This document shows positions 43,873-55,675 of a stretch of 64,000 bases of DNA, one piece after another. Origin of the DNA: Ryuthela nishihirai. Lineage: Eukaryota > Arthropoda > Arachnida > Araneae > Heptathelidae. A program made the translations under genes and the position numbers. The notes below the pieces were generated by a model, which ran no database searches, had not been told where the DNA came from, and was given only the letters and a program-made list of their open reading frames with translations. The stretch covers positions 43,718,691 through 43,782,690 of the forward strand of contig JAWZYU010000025.1 in NCBI GenBank assembly GCA_038380435.1. Reading direction: 5' to 3'. Position 1 is the first letter of the stretch. Every line of letters starts with the position of its first letter.

Positions 43873-45022
43873 ATCATCATCCTGAAGTAGCCATGGGCTA
43901 CGGAAGTCCAACCAGACTGTGCAATTTAGTTCTCCAAACATATCTGTCCTGAGCTATATCTGCTGCATCCCACCACTGCACACCAAATCTAACAAGGTCC
44001 TATTTGGCATCGTCTGCCCACTACATCCTAAGTCTTCCCCTCTTTTTGAGGCCTTTAAGCATACTGTTCATAACCCTATTCCCTAATCAACAATTATGCA
44101 TATGGACAACATGGCCAAACCAATGGAGTCTCTCTCTGCACAATTGCTGCGCAAAGGAAGCTGCCGACTCCTTTGCCTAGCCTCATCATTACTTAACAAA
44201 GTTGAATCACCTAATGCCCAAGAGGGGCGGGGATGGCTCAGTCAGTAGTGTGCCAGGCTCGTAATCTGTAGTTCCCAGATCCGAGTCCCAGCTGGGTCAG
44301 TGTTGAGATTTCTGTTTGCAATATTCCCTGCTCTGCCCACGGTCAGTAGGGGACACCGATGGGCTTGGAAAGGCTGCTGTCCATCAGATGGAATGTTAAA
44401 CCGTTCCCCCATGTGTGGGAGAGCCATACCCTGTGCGCATTAAAGAACACGCTGGATGGACTTGATGGGAGGCTACCATCTGTCTCCCAACAGCTGTTCC
44501 CATGGGTCCCCTCCCCCAACCTTCTCTGAGCCTTTGGGGTCCATGTGACGGCCATTTAGCCCATGGTGTGCAAAAAAATGCCACTCAGAGGTAAAACAAC
44601 CCAACCCTAATGCCAAAGATACTGCGTAAGCATCTAGAATCAAAAGCATCAAGTTTCCAGTTAACTTGTTTACAAAGGGTCCATCACTACCATAACTAAC
44701 CCTTGAAAGAACCAAACTATTATAATCTAATTTTTGTCTTTAGGTGTATACGCCTATTTCTCCACACTCTCCATAGATTCTTAAAAGTCCCGGCAGCAAT
44801 CCTATTCATCTGTTAATCTCATGCCGCACATCACCAGTATCTGTTACATAACTCCCAAGATAATTAAACTGAGAAATTTGTTCTAGGGCACAACCATTCA
44901 GAGCAACTGAAGCACCAGCTGCCTGACCAATTTTCATCACTTTAGTTTTATCTCCATATCTGTTTATAACCAAACCTACTCTACTACCAGTCTCATCAAC
45001 AGGTCAAATGAAAGAGTTCATC
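43873..45022 (-). mobile_element. LINE 3' fragment, old, split by SINE1
   Basis: It matches the 3' third of the LINE, from the CCATGGGCTACGGAAGTCCA end to about the VDETGSRVGLVIN region. Many substitutions and small deletions. A SINE1 (44224-44606) interrupts it. Confidence 0.9.
44224..44606 (+). mobile_element. SINE1 inserted in a LINE fragment
   Basis: Flanked by CTAATGCCCAAGA (44211-44223) and CTAATGCCAAAGA (44607-44619). Removing it rejoins the LINE fragment. Confidence 0.94.
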
Positions 45023-45893
45023 TTGCCGATTGTATATTTTAAACACGGCCAATGTTAATCCCTTTCCCTTTCATAAGAACAAACAAGGCACAACTATCAG
45101 AAACACACAAGATTAAAGTGAAAATTGGAGAAAGAAAGGATCTATTTTCCATTCATTTACTTACACTTAATTTCTTGTGTTGATCAGTATACAAAGTAAT
45201 TTGGACTTCTCACATTCACAGAATTTTCTGAACTTGTTACGAAATAGAAAAAAACTTTCTTGGCTGCTTTTTTTTGCTAAGCATTATGAATTTTTTTCTT
45301 TGGATGTTGAAGTTCGGCGATCTTGGCTAAGTGTAGAAAGGTTTACACCAAAGCACCAGCCCTTCTCGAAATTGCCCTCCCACATGACTGCCGATTTCCA
45401 TAACAAGTATATTTTGCTTCTGTATCCAAGACATTCGTTTTCAGAAAACGGTACAAGTTCAAAAGTGTTTTTAAAAGAAATTTCAAAAGTGTTATTAAAA
45501 ATATTAAAATTATTTACAAGTGTTTTCAAAAGTGTTTTTAGAAGAACAAGAAATAATAAAATAAAAAAATGCTTATAACCTAATGGGATGTTAAATAAAA
45601 TGTCCGCAACAACTTTTAAGCCGGCTTCCAATCTAGCATAACTCTGAAAGATCACTAACTAATGGAAGTAAATCTACAGAAATTAATTTGCTTCCATATC
45701 CAAGACCTCATTTACTCTGCATTTAATTAATTGCAAAAAGAACTACAGTTTTTTTCCACCCTCTGATGAAATATGTGCAACAGTATAATATGGCAGTGGC
45801 ATTCACCATTCAAATGGGACTGTTATAGTTTGAGAAATTTTTTTTGTCTTTATTTGACACAATGAGCAATAAACTTGTTGTTTTTGGGGCATA
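45023..45893 (+). mobile_element. piggyBac-like repeat fragment, copy 2
   Basis: It shares TTGGACTTCTCACATTCACA, AACTTTCTTGGCTGCTTTTT, GCATTATGAATTTTTTTC and AGCATAACTCTGAAAGATCA with the copies at 39995-41960 and 56400-62886. It sits where the reverse transcriptase core of the surrounding LINE should be. Confidence 0.65.
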
Positions 45894-47683
45894 ACTTCAG
45901 ATTATGTTATAGGGCCAACTTTAAAGCCAGTAATGCATCTATCATCATTATAAACAATGAGAGTAGAACTAACCACATAGTTTAAGAACATCAGTGAAAT
46001 GCTCAGCCCACCTAGCTATGACAGAATCCTCACCTTTTATAACCTTACCTTGTTTATCCTTCAATCCCTGTATACCTGTTCATTTTCTACCACACAAAAC
46101 ATTAACTATCTGGTACAGGCTCTCTGCTGTTGTGCTGTCTCACTGCTTCCTCGGCTTTGTCAGCCAAGCCATCATCAATCCAAAGATTCTTAGAAGCTAA
46201 CTGATCCTTTACACGTTTATTAAGCATATATTAGGACTAGTAGAGTATTGATTAAGGACATTCCTACAGTTCTTTCTTTCTGAAATAAGCTCAAGTGCCT
46301 TATCACTCAAATAATTCTGCCTCTGCTACTTTTTTCCTAAAAGTGTTAGTCCTTAGTTTCCAAAAAAACCTATTTAAAATGATCCCATTCTTCCTCAACT
46401 TCAGTAATAAGCAAACCAACCATGACTGTCATAATGACTAAATAACCTATCATGATAAGCTTTAGATATAACTGGGTCTTTCAGAACTTCAGTATTAAAG
46501 GTAAATTTTTTAACCCTAACACAACACTTTTTAAGTTTAAGTTGCAAGACACTTTTAACAAGATAATGATCAGATCCAATTTCGACTCCCCTATATGACC
46601 TGGTATTCCTATCAGAACTAGCCCATTTGCTGTTAATTAATATATAATCAATCATATTCTTATGCAGCCCATCAGGTGAAACCCATATGTACTTTTGTAT
46701 GTCGCAGTAGGAGACGTTGCCCATTTCCATTACAGCTACCAATGCCAAAAGTGCCTATCACCCTTTCCCAAAGGTCAGAGTCAGTACCAACTTTGGCATT
46801 GAAGTCACTTAGAACAAGGGTAATATCTTCTTTCTTGACAGAATTCAAAATATCCTTAAGTTGTCTGTAAAACCTATACTTCTCATCCTCAGCAGATAAC
46901 ATTCAAGTCTTTAATTCTTGTCTGAAATTTAACTGTAAGGAAACTTTCATTAATGCACTCATATCCTAGAAGTGCATCACTAGTGTGTCTGCTGAGAAAC
47001 ACCTAGCTTTGGAGATGCTTTCTATTATCCCACCCTGAAAAGAGAAATTTAAGGTTATTTTTAAGTATCTGTTCATCTGGTCTCTTGCAAGCCAAAAATA
47101 TCTAAGTTATAACAGTGGAGATAATATATGAGTTATAATGATGGAATTCTTATCAAGGGAATCAAGAGAATAATTTCTGTGCAGAGTCCTCACGTTTCAG
47201 CTACGTGAAAAGAAAGTGGTTAGTGGGATGTTAAATGTTTATTTAGAGAGGAAGTGTCAAGAATACCAAATAGCCCTCTAATCACAGGCATGGGGCAAAG
47301 ACTGTTCCCCCACTACTAAAGGCTGAAGCCATCTACACTGGAAGACTTCTTTCAATGTAAGTTTGACAATGCCTGTAGAAGCAAGAGTTCAGGTACCTGT
47401 AATGGCTTCAGATCAGGATTATCCACCAGCTGATAAAATGTATCCTGTGAATCTATTCACTTAGGGCTGTCAACCCATAAACAAACAGAAAACGCAGTGA
47501 AAGATCTTTTCTCAAGAGAAGCCCACTAGCACAACAAATTCAGGATTCATAATCAAGCGCAGAGCCATTATTCCACTCTGGGTGGTCACTCATCAGGGTA
47601 GGAAAAAAAGAGAGAAGTAGCCATAGTAGTCCAGATCAGCAGACCACACTGATCTGGCTGTCCTCCCCTTCCATTCCCTTGGG
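45894..47683 (-). mobile_element. LINE 5' fragment, old
   Basis: It matches the LINE from the region before the RT core back into the 5' UTR, including decayed endonuclease motifs (LVLSDFNAKVG, with S replacing G; VGFT-like SPDGLHKNMIDYILIN; EIGSDHYLV). It has numerous frameshifts. It probably belongs to the same insertion as 43873-45022. Confidence 0.9.
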
Positions 47684-47696
47684 TAGTTTTAATTTA

Positions 47697-48058
47697 TATT
47701 GTTAGAGATTACTAAATATCGAAAGGGTGAAACTTTTAACAAATATTGTGAATGGTTTGCCTATGTTAGATATTTAAAATTTCGGTGGTAGAACATCGAG
47801 AGATATTCCATTGATAGCAACAATCTGCCCCCTTTTCTCAGAAGAGTGTGAGAAAAGCTTCATTTTAAATTTAAGGAATACAAGACATACTTTTTATGTT
47901 CTATAACTGTTAATAAAATAGGATTTCCATTTTCCCCCTTCATCTATTACCTCGAATTAAAATTTTAAGGAGTGAAGTAGGTAAATGAAAAACTTCATTT
48001 TCTTTGAAAATGAGATTCTCATATGCATCAAAGTCGATATGCATTCTTATGTTAACTG
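47697..48058. repeat. Dispersed AT-rich repeat
   Basis: It matches 54840-55140: GAGATATTCCA..GACAACAAT, TTACTAATAAAATA-like sequence, AAAACTTTTAAGGAATGAA-like sequence and GAGATTCTCATATG. Not coding. Confidence 0.7.
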
Positions 48059-48070
48059 TATCTTGCCACT

Positions 48071-48280
48071 AAAAGCCGTCCCATGGCCGAGTGGTTAGCA
48101 CGCTTGGCTACTGATCTAAGGGACCTGGGTTTGAGCCCTGGGTAAGGCATGGCTGTTTGTGTTGTTTTTCTGCTGAGGGCCTACCATCCTCTCAGACCTT
48201 CTACTATGGCATGTAAAGTGACAGTCTCCTGTCAGACCTCTGTGGCAAGCAGCTGCTTGAGGGGGTATTTATTTATTTAT
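48071..48280 (+). mobile_element. SINE2, full length
   Basis: Flanked by the 12-bp duplication TATCTTGCCACT at 48059-48070 and 48281-48292. The head GGCCGAGTGGTTAGCACGCT and the B box region GGGTTTGAGCCCTGGG are well preserved. Confidence 0.96.
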
Positions 48281-48432
48281 TATCTTGCCACTTGGGATTT
48301 GTGTTCTTTTTGATGCCATCAAAGATGAGATCACTCATAGACAAATAAATAAAATTAAAAAGAAAATGAATATATCAGACAAAAAAATTATAATAAAAGA
48401 ATATGGCCAAATATATTTATATTAATAAAAAA

Positions 48433-48634
48433 TAAATAAATACCCCCTCAAGCAGTTGCTTTCCACAGAGGTCTGACAGGAGCCTGTCAGTTTATATGCC
48501 ATAGTAGATGATCTGAGAGGATGGCAGGACCTCAGCAGAAAAACGACACATACATCCATGCCTTACCCAGGGCTCAAACCCAGGTCCCTTAGATCAGTAG
48601 CCAAGCGCGCTAACCACTTTGCCACGGGACGGCT
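48433..48634 (-). mobile_element. SINE2, full length
   Basis: TTTATATTAA at about 48415-48424 and again after 48634 is the likely duplication. The reversed head ends TTTGCCACGGGACGGC. Confidence 0.93.
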
Positions 48635-48857
48635 TTTATATTAAGTAATATTTACAAAATAATAATAACCTGCAAAAATATTCAGGTATGCTAAATCCTG
48701 ATTAGAAATGATACACTTATATTGATTTATAATAAAACATATCTAGTCAAAGTACCCTGTGTTCCTTGTGAAAAAGTGGCATATTTTGAACAATTCCACA
48801 TATAATATTCTGGGTCAGACAATATTTTGGATTTATGAATTGTTCCTTGAAAGAGCA

Positions 48858-49036
48858 TGGGCAGAGGTTGGCTCAGTGAGTTGTAGGGCCAAGCCCAGGG
48901 GACATTGGGTTTGGAAAGCCACTGTCCGTCAGATGGGACATAAAGCCATGGCCCCATGTGTGGGAATGTGCTGAATGTAATGAATGTTAAGAGTACACTG
49001 GATGGTTTGATAGAAGGCTACCTAAAACAACTTAAC
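48858..49036 (+). mobile_element. SINE1, internally deleted remnant
   Basis: The A-box part GTTGGCTCAGTGAG is fused to GACATTGGGTTTGGAAAGCC and the central GATGGGACATAAAGCCATGG block. The tail region is mostly lost. Confidence 0.8.
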
Positions 49037-50214
49037 CCTTGAAAGAGCATTTCTGCATAAAATTAAGCTGTGAACTGAAAATGTATTTATCCCATTGCGA
49101 GCGTGTAGTGAGTCAGACTTTTGAGCTTAATATTATTCAAATATTAAAACAATGAGCCAGTCTCGTTATAACTTTTTGAGAGACAATAGACAGTTTGTAA
49201 AAATAATTAACTTTGAATGTTGTTAGCATTTTAAATTTTAGGCTTATATCATCTTAAATACTTTGTTGTATAAAAAAAAATTCTTAAAGATTTATATTCA
49301 ATTTTTATTTTTCTTCACTTCTTCAGTTGATGAAAATAAATGCTGCCCTCTGGCGAATTAAATATGGTCTCATGGGTTAAATAATAGGCTATGCTGCTCA
49401 CAAATAATGTTCATTGAAAGAACGTTAACATGATGCAGCATAATATCATGAAAACATATTTGGTTTTCCCTTATGACAAACTATATGTACTAACAGCAGG
49501 ATTAGTAATCCTAAAACAATACTCATTTTTAAACAGCAAAACAAATTGTGCCTCACTAATGAGTATGATGTATTTGAAGTCTGCCAATCCTTTAGCATAG
49601 ATTCAGCACATATTATAATAAGGAAAACAACTGAAAGCTATGTTGCCAACTCCAAAAATGAAATCACACCTAAATTTCAGAAAATGCCAACAATGGATTA
49701 TCATTTCCTGTAAGAATAGCATAGTAAATAATTTTGCCTCTAGAAATCCCCCATTTTGGAATATTAACTTGAAACTGGTCACTGATACTTCAACAACAAT
49801 TAAAAATACTCTATCAAAATTTGAAACATACTATAATTTCCCAATGAGTTATGGTTGCCACAGACATCTTTTCTTAATGTATATTAATCTGCTCCTGATT
49901 AAATAGTTTAAGAGAGAAAGATCAATGTGTATCAACCTAATGAGGGAGAGAAGTATGAGTATTGCAAAGTTTATATTAGCCTAATTATGATATCATAGAT
50001 CATCTGTAGAAATATTTTTCGTTTATGAATATTCGAGACCTGTTATTAGAACATTAATAAACATCAGAGCAACTGTGAGCAGGTAATTTTTTTTTGTTTT
50101 TGATGGATATAGTTAGATAAAAATGTTGATAGATATTATTTGTATATAAATGCATTGTTATATTGATGCATTATTGGCAAAAAGGAGTTTAAATTGAAAT
50201 GCATTATCATTTAG
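49037..50214. other. Unassigned intronic sequence
   Basis: AT-rich. The open frame at 49640-49906 has no recognised domain. It ends at the acceptor of the next PH-gene exon. Confidence 0.4.
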
Positions 50215-50444
50215 GTGAGCTTAGCTGATGTTGATGATCTTCAGTGGATAGATAAGAAACAAGATGGTGTAATTGCACTTCGTGTTGGCCAAGAAGATCA
50301 GCTATTATTATGGTCAACTAAAGGATTAGATAATTGGATGTTTGCTCTCAGGGAAGCAGTTAATCTTAGCAAAGGACGGAGGGAAGCTCTTCGCAGATCA
50401 CAGACATTAATGCCTAACTTAACTGATGTGGGATTACTCAGCAG
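50215..50444 (+). CDS. PH-domain protein, second coding exon
   Basis: The acceptor CATTATCATTTAG precedes 50215 and the donor is AG|GTAATG (GT 50445). The exon encodes 76 residues plus two bases. VSLADVDDLQWIDKKQDGVI and QLLLWSTKGLDNWMFALREA complete the PH fold; the Trp in DNWMFALREAV is the near-invariant Trp of the C-terminal PH helix. After the domain comes a basic segment (SKGRREALRRSQ) and TLMPNLTDVGLLS. It joins phase 0 to the exon ending 42409, and its AG pairs with the first G of the exon at 56086 to make an Arg codon. The first join splits the PH domain between two beta strands. Confidence 0.92.
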
Positions 50445-50701
50445 GTAATGCTCTTTAATCTGATGCCTTTATAGTATGCTTAAAATGATAGATGAAATAA
50501 CTTGTATAAATTTCTCACAAATTAATAGTTTAATTTACTATTAATATCATTCCATAAAAATAAGTGTGTTGAATTGTCTATCTTAAAGGTAGTAGGCAGT
50601 TTGATTCAATTCTAAGTAAAAAGATTTGTGATAATTGTCAGCTCTTTTTACAGCTTTATCTGTTTATAAGAAAAAAAAAATCATTTGTTTCATCCTGTGC
50701 A

Positions 50702-52121
50702 GATGTCTGAACATGGACAGTATGTTTAAACCCTTTTTATAGTGTAAACAAGAAGACATTTTATTTAAAATTCTGGTTAAAATAAACTTTTTCAAATAGA
50801 GGATGAAATTCACTGAAATGTGTTTGTTGGTCAGTGGATGTAAAATCATCATATTATATAATACACTGAAGTGCCATTGAATTAGGGATAATAGGAACCT
50901 AGTAACGTGTTGAACCCCCTCTGGCCCTGATAACGGCCGCCACATGACGAGGCAAGGACTCCAAAAGCTTGCATAAATGTTCCACAGGTATGGCAACCCA
51001 TGCATCCTCCAGAGCTGTCCACAATTCTCTCAAGGTCATCACTGATGGGGCACAGGCCCCAAACACTCTGCTCGACGGTATCCCAAAGATTTTCGAGGAT
51101 ATTTAAATCTGGGTTTCTAGGTGACCATTTCATTATTTCAAAGTCAACAGAATGCTCCTGCAACCATGCAGTAGCCAACCTGGACCTGCGAGATGAACAG
51201 TTGTCTTGCTGGTCGACGCCATCTCCATTGGGATGCATGATGGCCATAAATGGGTGTGAATGGTCGGTCATGAGTTCTACATACTAGGATGCATTGAAAA
51301 TCATCGGCACACGTACTAAAGGTCCCACAGACGTCCGACTGAAAACACCCCAGGCCATCACTGAGCCACCACCAGCTTGTTCTCTTTTGACCTGACATGC
51401 AGGATCCATGGCTTCATGGGGTTGGCGCCATACCCTCAGTCTCCCATTGGTGTGATGAAGTTTAAATTGGGATTCATCACTCCAGGTTATCAGTTGCCAA
51501 TTTTCGATGTTCTTTAGCCCAGGCAAGGCATTGAGCCCATTGTCATGCTGTTAGAAGTGGATCTCTTTGTAGGTCAGCGGCTCCCGAAGCTGAGATGATG
51601 AAGTGAGCGTTGCATGGTCTGTGCACTGACTTCCCAACTGGAACCCATGTTCAGATGGGAGGTGATTTCAGATCATGTCTGGCCCCTATTGGCCCATGTG
51701 ATGCGGGTCAGACAGCGAAGCTCACGATCATTCAAGGCTGGTTGCTCATTGCAGTTTGTCTGGGTGCTTGTTTTTTTGCCGGAATTTTTATATTCCTGGA
51801 ACACTTGAAACTGTTGTACAAGAAAATCCAAGTTCATTGACAATTTCGGAGATCGACTGTCCCATCCATTGGGCACCTACGATCTGCCCTTTGTCAAATG
51901 CCAGAGGGGGTCCAACACGTTACTAGGTTGCTATCCCTAATTCAATGGCACTTCAGTGTATTATATAATATGATGATTTTACATCCACTGACCAACAAAC
52001 ACATTTCAGTGAATTTCATCCTCTATTTGAAAAAGTTTATTTTAACCAGTATTTTTAAATAAAATGTCTTCTTGTTTACACTATAAAAAGGGTTTAAACA
52101 TACTGTCCATGTTCAGACATC
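50702..52121 (-). mobile_element. Tc1-like element relic (Tc1-D) within a long inverted repeat
   Basis: Arms of about 220 bp at 50702-50924 and 51901-52121 are near-perfect inverted copies. Each includes the Tc1 terminus CACTGAAGTGCCATTGAATT plus about 160 bp lying outside it. The transposase relic lies between the arms on the minus strand. A third terminus, CTAATTCAATAGCACTTCAG, occurs at 52271-52300, so the original right end may be there. Confidence 0.88.
50882..51900 (-). pseudogene. Tc1/mariner transposase relic with DD36E spacing
   Basis: Minus-strand pieces in order: an N-terminal helix-turn-helix region (GQIVGAQWMGQSISEIVNEL in one frame, near 51880), then ITWSDESQF with the first Asp (about 51475), RLRVWRQPHEAMDPACQVKR, VMAWGVFS, then VDQQDN with the second Asp (about 51205) and NPDLNILENLWDT with the Glu. 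I count 36 residues between the second Asp and the Glu, against 34 in typical Tc1 enzymes. At least one frameshift separates the two halves, and the conserved Pro-Ile before the Glu is Ile-Leu. The enzyme is dead, but its subfamily is recognisable. Confidence 0.9.
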
Positions 52122-52270
52122 CCCAAGCATCTAAATCCTGTGCCTTTCCTATTACGCTTTTCACGACGAATGCTTGGGGAACCCAAAGCTGACAGCTATA
52201 TATGACCAGAGTTTCAGCCATGCATGCGCACAAATGTGGGACTTGCGGTACTGAATATGGATAACATCTC

Positions 52271-52300
52271 CTATCCCTAATTCAATAGCACTTCAGTGTA
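52271..52300. repeat. Extra Tc1-D terminal repeat
   Basis: CTATCCCTAATTCAATAGCA and CTTCAGTGTA repeat the terminus at 51931-51960, about 340 bp further right, with one mismatch. Confidence 0.85.
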
Positions 52301-52730
52301 GGCGTAATTCGAGGCAGGCGGGCATGTGTGATATCATTGGTGACAGAAATTAGCCTACTTGAGCATTTGCTCCTAAATTTGATGGAATGGTGTCACTTAG
52401 TTTTAACCCTCATGGGTGATAGGTGGAGTTCCGAGTTGCTGTGGATTGGGAGTGATCTCTCGAAAAACTTCCCAAGATTTCTGGGGCCTGCCATCACCTA
52501 CTTGCGAATGGAGTACCAAGTGGAAAGCTGTGAATGGAATAATCAATGATAAGAGTTATCAATACATTCGTGCCACACTTTTGGCATGGGTTTAACTAGT
52601 ATTTTACTAGAATCTGTATTTTATGTATGATAAACATTTGTTGATAGAATACCATTTGTATAGCCAATTTTTTCAGAAAATCTCAATCTCACAATTGCAT
52701 AATTCTGACCTTAACAGTATTTTTTTGCCT
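52301..52730. other. Unassigned intronic sequence
   Basis: No gene or recognised repeat. Confidence 0.35.
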
Positions 52731-52742
52731 TTTGGAGCAGAT

Positions 52743-52951
52743 GCCGTCCTGTGGCTGAGTGGTTAGCGTGCTTGGCTACTGATCTAAGTGACCTTGGTTT
52801 GAGTCCTGGGTAAGGCATGGTTGTGTGTGTGTTGTTTTTCTGCTGAGGGCCTGCCATCCTCTCAGATCTGCTGTGGCATATATAAACTGAAAGGCTCCTG
52901 TCAGACCTCTGCGACAAGCAGCTGCTTGAGGGAGTATTTATTTTTTTTATT
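52743..52951 (+). mobile_element. SINE2, full length
   Basis: Flanked by TTTGGAGCAGAT at 52731-52742 and 52952-52963. Head TGGCTGAGTGGTTAGCGTGC; the B box is decayed (GGTTTGAGTCCTGGG). Confidence 0.95.
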
Positions 52952-53079
52952 TTTGGAGCAGATAAAATTAATGTTTTGATTGTTTTTTTTCTATAAACAG
53001 ATGCTTGATATAGATATAGGATATGATTTCATTAATTTAAAGATTTATTACACCTAAATATAAAACAAGGATTAAAGAC

Positions 53080-53408
53080 TTCAGTGTTTTCTGTTATGCC
53101 CCCCCCCCCCCCCCCCAAGGACTTCGATGGGAATGAGAAAGATAATTTCATGGATCTGGGAAATTTTAAATTCCATCAAGAAAAAGAGATTACTCTTGTG
53201 CTGGGTGACTTAAATGCCAAAGCTGATACGACTCTTCATTTTTGGCATGAATAATAGGTAATTTTGACATTAGCAGATGCAACAGCAATGTGGAATGTGT
53301 CCTACACGTAAATAAATTTAATAGATTGGGAATAACTAACATTTAATACAAATACCAGATATTTATAAATGTTCATGTATTTTTACCTGATAAGTGATAA
53401 TAGAAATA
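53080..53408 (+). mobile_element. LINE endonuclease fragment with expanded C run
   Basis: Remnants of the LINE endonuclease are visible: CYAP before a C run, then EITLVLGDLNAKA (matching DITLVLGDFNAKV) and decayed ITNT-region sequence. The LINE has five C at this point; here there are 18 (53099-53116). Confidence 0.85.
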
Positions 53409-53411
53409 AGA

Positions 53412-53690
53412 TTTTGGGTTGTTTTACCTTTGAGCAACACTCTTTTGCACATAATGGGCTAAATGGCCAGGTCACGAGGACCCCGAGAGCTCAGGGAAGG
53501 TTGGGGAAAGGAACCCATTAGAACAGCTGTTGGGAGACAGATGGTAGCCTTCCATCAAAGTCATCCAGTGTGTTCATTAACATGCAGAGGGTATGGCTCT
53601 CCTGCAACAAGACAACAACTTTATGCCCCATCCGATGGACAGCAGCCTTTCCAAGCCCTTCAGGGTGGTGTGTGGCAAGTTTTTCGAAAA
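53412..53690 (-). mobile_element. SINE1 lacking the tRNA head
   Basis: The tail TTGGGTTGTTTTACC and the central block to GGCCTTTCCAAGCCC-like sequence are present; the head is missing. Confidence 0.87.
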
Positions 53691-53692
53691 TC

Positions 53693-53775
53693 ATTTGTTC
53701 GAAAACCAGTTTCTCAAAAGTCAACTGTTTGAAAATCAGTTCTTTGAAAGTCAACTGTTCGAATGACAAATTTTT
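53693..53775. repeat. 15-bp minisatellite, about five units
   Basis: Units such as TCGAAAATCATTTGT, TCGAAAACCAGTTTC and TTGAAAGTCAACTGT repeat with a 15-bp period, directly after a truncated SINE1. Confidence 0.8.
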
Positions 53776-53879
53776 CTAAAACAGAGATTTTTTCAAAAAA
53801 ATAAGGGCCCATCTACTTATTGCATCAGAGACATTTTTTATCTCGTTTTCAAAGAAAATGCGACAATAGCTTCGCTTTG

Positions 53880-55640
53880 TCGTCTGTCCATCTGTAGACA
53901 TCAAATTTTTTTTGTTTACAGAAATAAATTAAAAATTAGTTTTGTGTTGGATGCATATTGATGAAATATTACCATATGCACTTTCCGAATCTCTCTGAAG
54001 CTATAATTATGCCCTCTAGCAGTGAAAATTTTTGAAAATTTCAAAATAATGTTGTAAACGATGTATTTATGCTAGAAATTCGAAAATTTGGTGGTGTAAT
54101 GTGTAAAGGCCACAAAGTTTCCACTGCCAAAAATGAGTTGACTCCTTAGACCCAGAGGGGGTGGGAAAACATACCTTTTTAGTTTTAGCAGATAATTGTT
54201 TTGGAGATAAATAAAAAAAATATTTTTGGGTTAGATAGGAATTGATAAAATATTATGATTTATACTTTTTAAATTTTCTGAAAACTATAAATTGTGCTTT
54301 CTAACAGTGGAAAAATTGTCAAATTTTAAAATTTCAAACAATATTGCAAATGATGTATTGAATCTAGAAATTTTTAATTTTGGTGGTGGAATGTGAATGC
54401 TACGATGTTTCCATTGGCAACAATGAATCAACCTCTTAGACCCAGTAGGGGGGTGAACGCGATTTTTTGTTTTAGCAGATAATTGTTTGTATTTAGAGAT
54501 AAATTAAAAAATCTTTTTAGGATTAGAGAGGAATTGATAAAATATTATGATTCGGAATCTTTCAACACTATAATTGCACCCTCTAATGGTGAAAATTACA
54601 AAATTTGAAACAAATATTGCAACAATGTATTAATGATAGAAATATGAAATTTTGGTGGTGGAATGTGAACATCATGAAGTTTCCATTGGAAACAATGAAA
54701 ATGATAATTAGAAAATGCTTTTTTAGTTTGACTGGTACTAATGAAATATAAATTGCATTTTTCAAATACTTAGTAGTTTTAATATATATCTTTACAGATC
54801 ACTGAAATGATGAAACAGCAGAATTATTACTGAGTTTTACAGATATTATGTATAGAAATTTGAAAAATTATTGTAGTTTAAGAGATATTCCACTGACAAC
54901 AATAATCTACCCACTTTTCTGAAAGAGGTGTGGGAAATGCAACTTTTTAGATATAAGAATAAAAAGACAAACACTTTTTTTGTTGCATAATTACTAATAA
55001 AATACTATTTGCATTTTTCTCATCTGCTAGCTCAAATTAAAACTTTTAAGGAATGAAACAATAGGTAAAGAAAAAATTTCATTCTCTTTGAAAACAAGAT
55101 TCTCATATGTGCCCGAGGCGATATGAATTCTTCTAGTTGTTGTTAGAGATAAATTAAAATTTTTTTGGGGTTGGATAGTTGATGAAATATGATCATTCAC
55201 ATTTTCAAAATTTCCCAATAGCTTCAATTGCACCCTGTAAGGTGGAATTTTTTTTTTTTTTTTTTTTGAAAATGACAAAATTTTGAGCAAATATTATAAA
55301 CGATTATTTATGGTGAAAATTTGAAATGGTGGTGGTGATATGTCACATTCAAGGCATTTCACTGACAGCAGTGCTTCGGCCCCTTACATGAGGGGAGGAT
55401 GAAAGTAACTCTCTTTTTGGATATAAAGGAAAAATTATTTTTCTCTTGTTTACTAATAGGGCTGAATATAGAAAAAGATAAGGTGGTTGGTCAAGTAACC
55501 ATAGTTGGGAGGGGGGCAAGATCTAACCAGATTGCCATTCCACTATGCAGTCAAATAAAAACTTTCTATAGCTTCCTCTAATACTGGGATTGTCAAAATT
55601 TTTAATGAATATTGCAAATGATATATTTATGGTCAAATTT
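53880..55640. repeat. AT-rich diverged repeat array, about 240-300 bp units
   Basis: Recurring words: GATAATTGTTT..GAGATAAATTAAAAA, GAATTGATAAAATATTATGA, GCACCCTCTAA..GTGGAAAATT and TTTTGGTGGTGGAATGTGAA. At least three clear units occur between 53880 and 54760, with looser ones to 55640. A T run lies at about 55250-55267. It shares sequence with 47697-48058. Confidence 0.75.
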
Positions 55641-55675
55641 TTGTTGTAGAGTGTCATGTGCAAAGGTCATGTACA

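Larger units (their letters stand above)
42410..50214 (+). other. PH gene intron 1 (7.8 kb)
   Basis: From donor GTAAGA to the acceptor TTATCATTTAG. It contains a decayed LINE, a piggyBac-like fragment, SINE1 and SINE2 copies and a dispersed AT-rich repeat. From 42412 to 43872 I see only AT-rich sequence plus the hairpin at 42766-42799. Confidence 0.85.

Noticed and set aside
45177..45578. 133-residue frame
   Set aside because: It lies within the piggyBac-like repeat fragment and is not conserved in the other copies.
48071..48145. tRNA gene in the SINE2 head
   Set aside because: The same reasoning applies: it is part of a dispersed SINE with the duplication TATCTTGCCACT.
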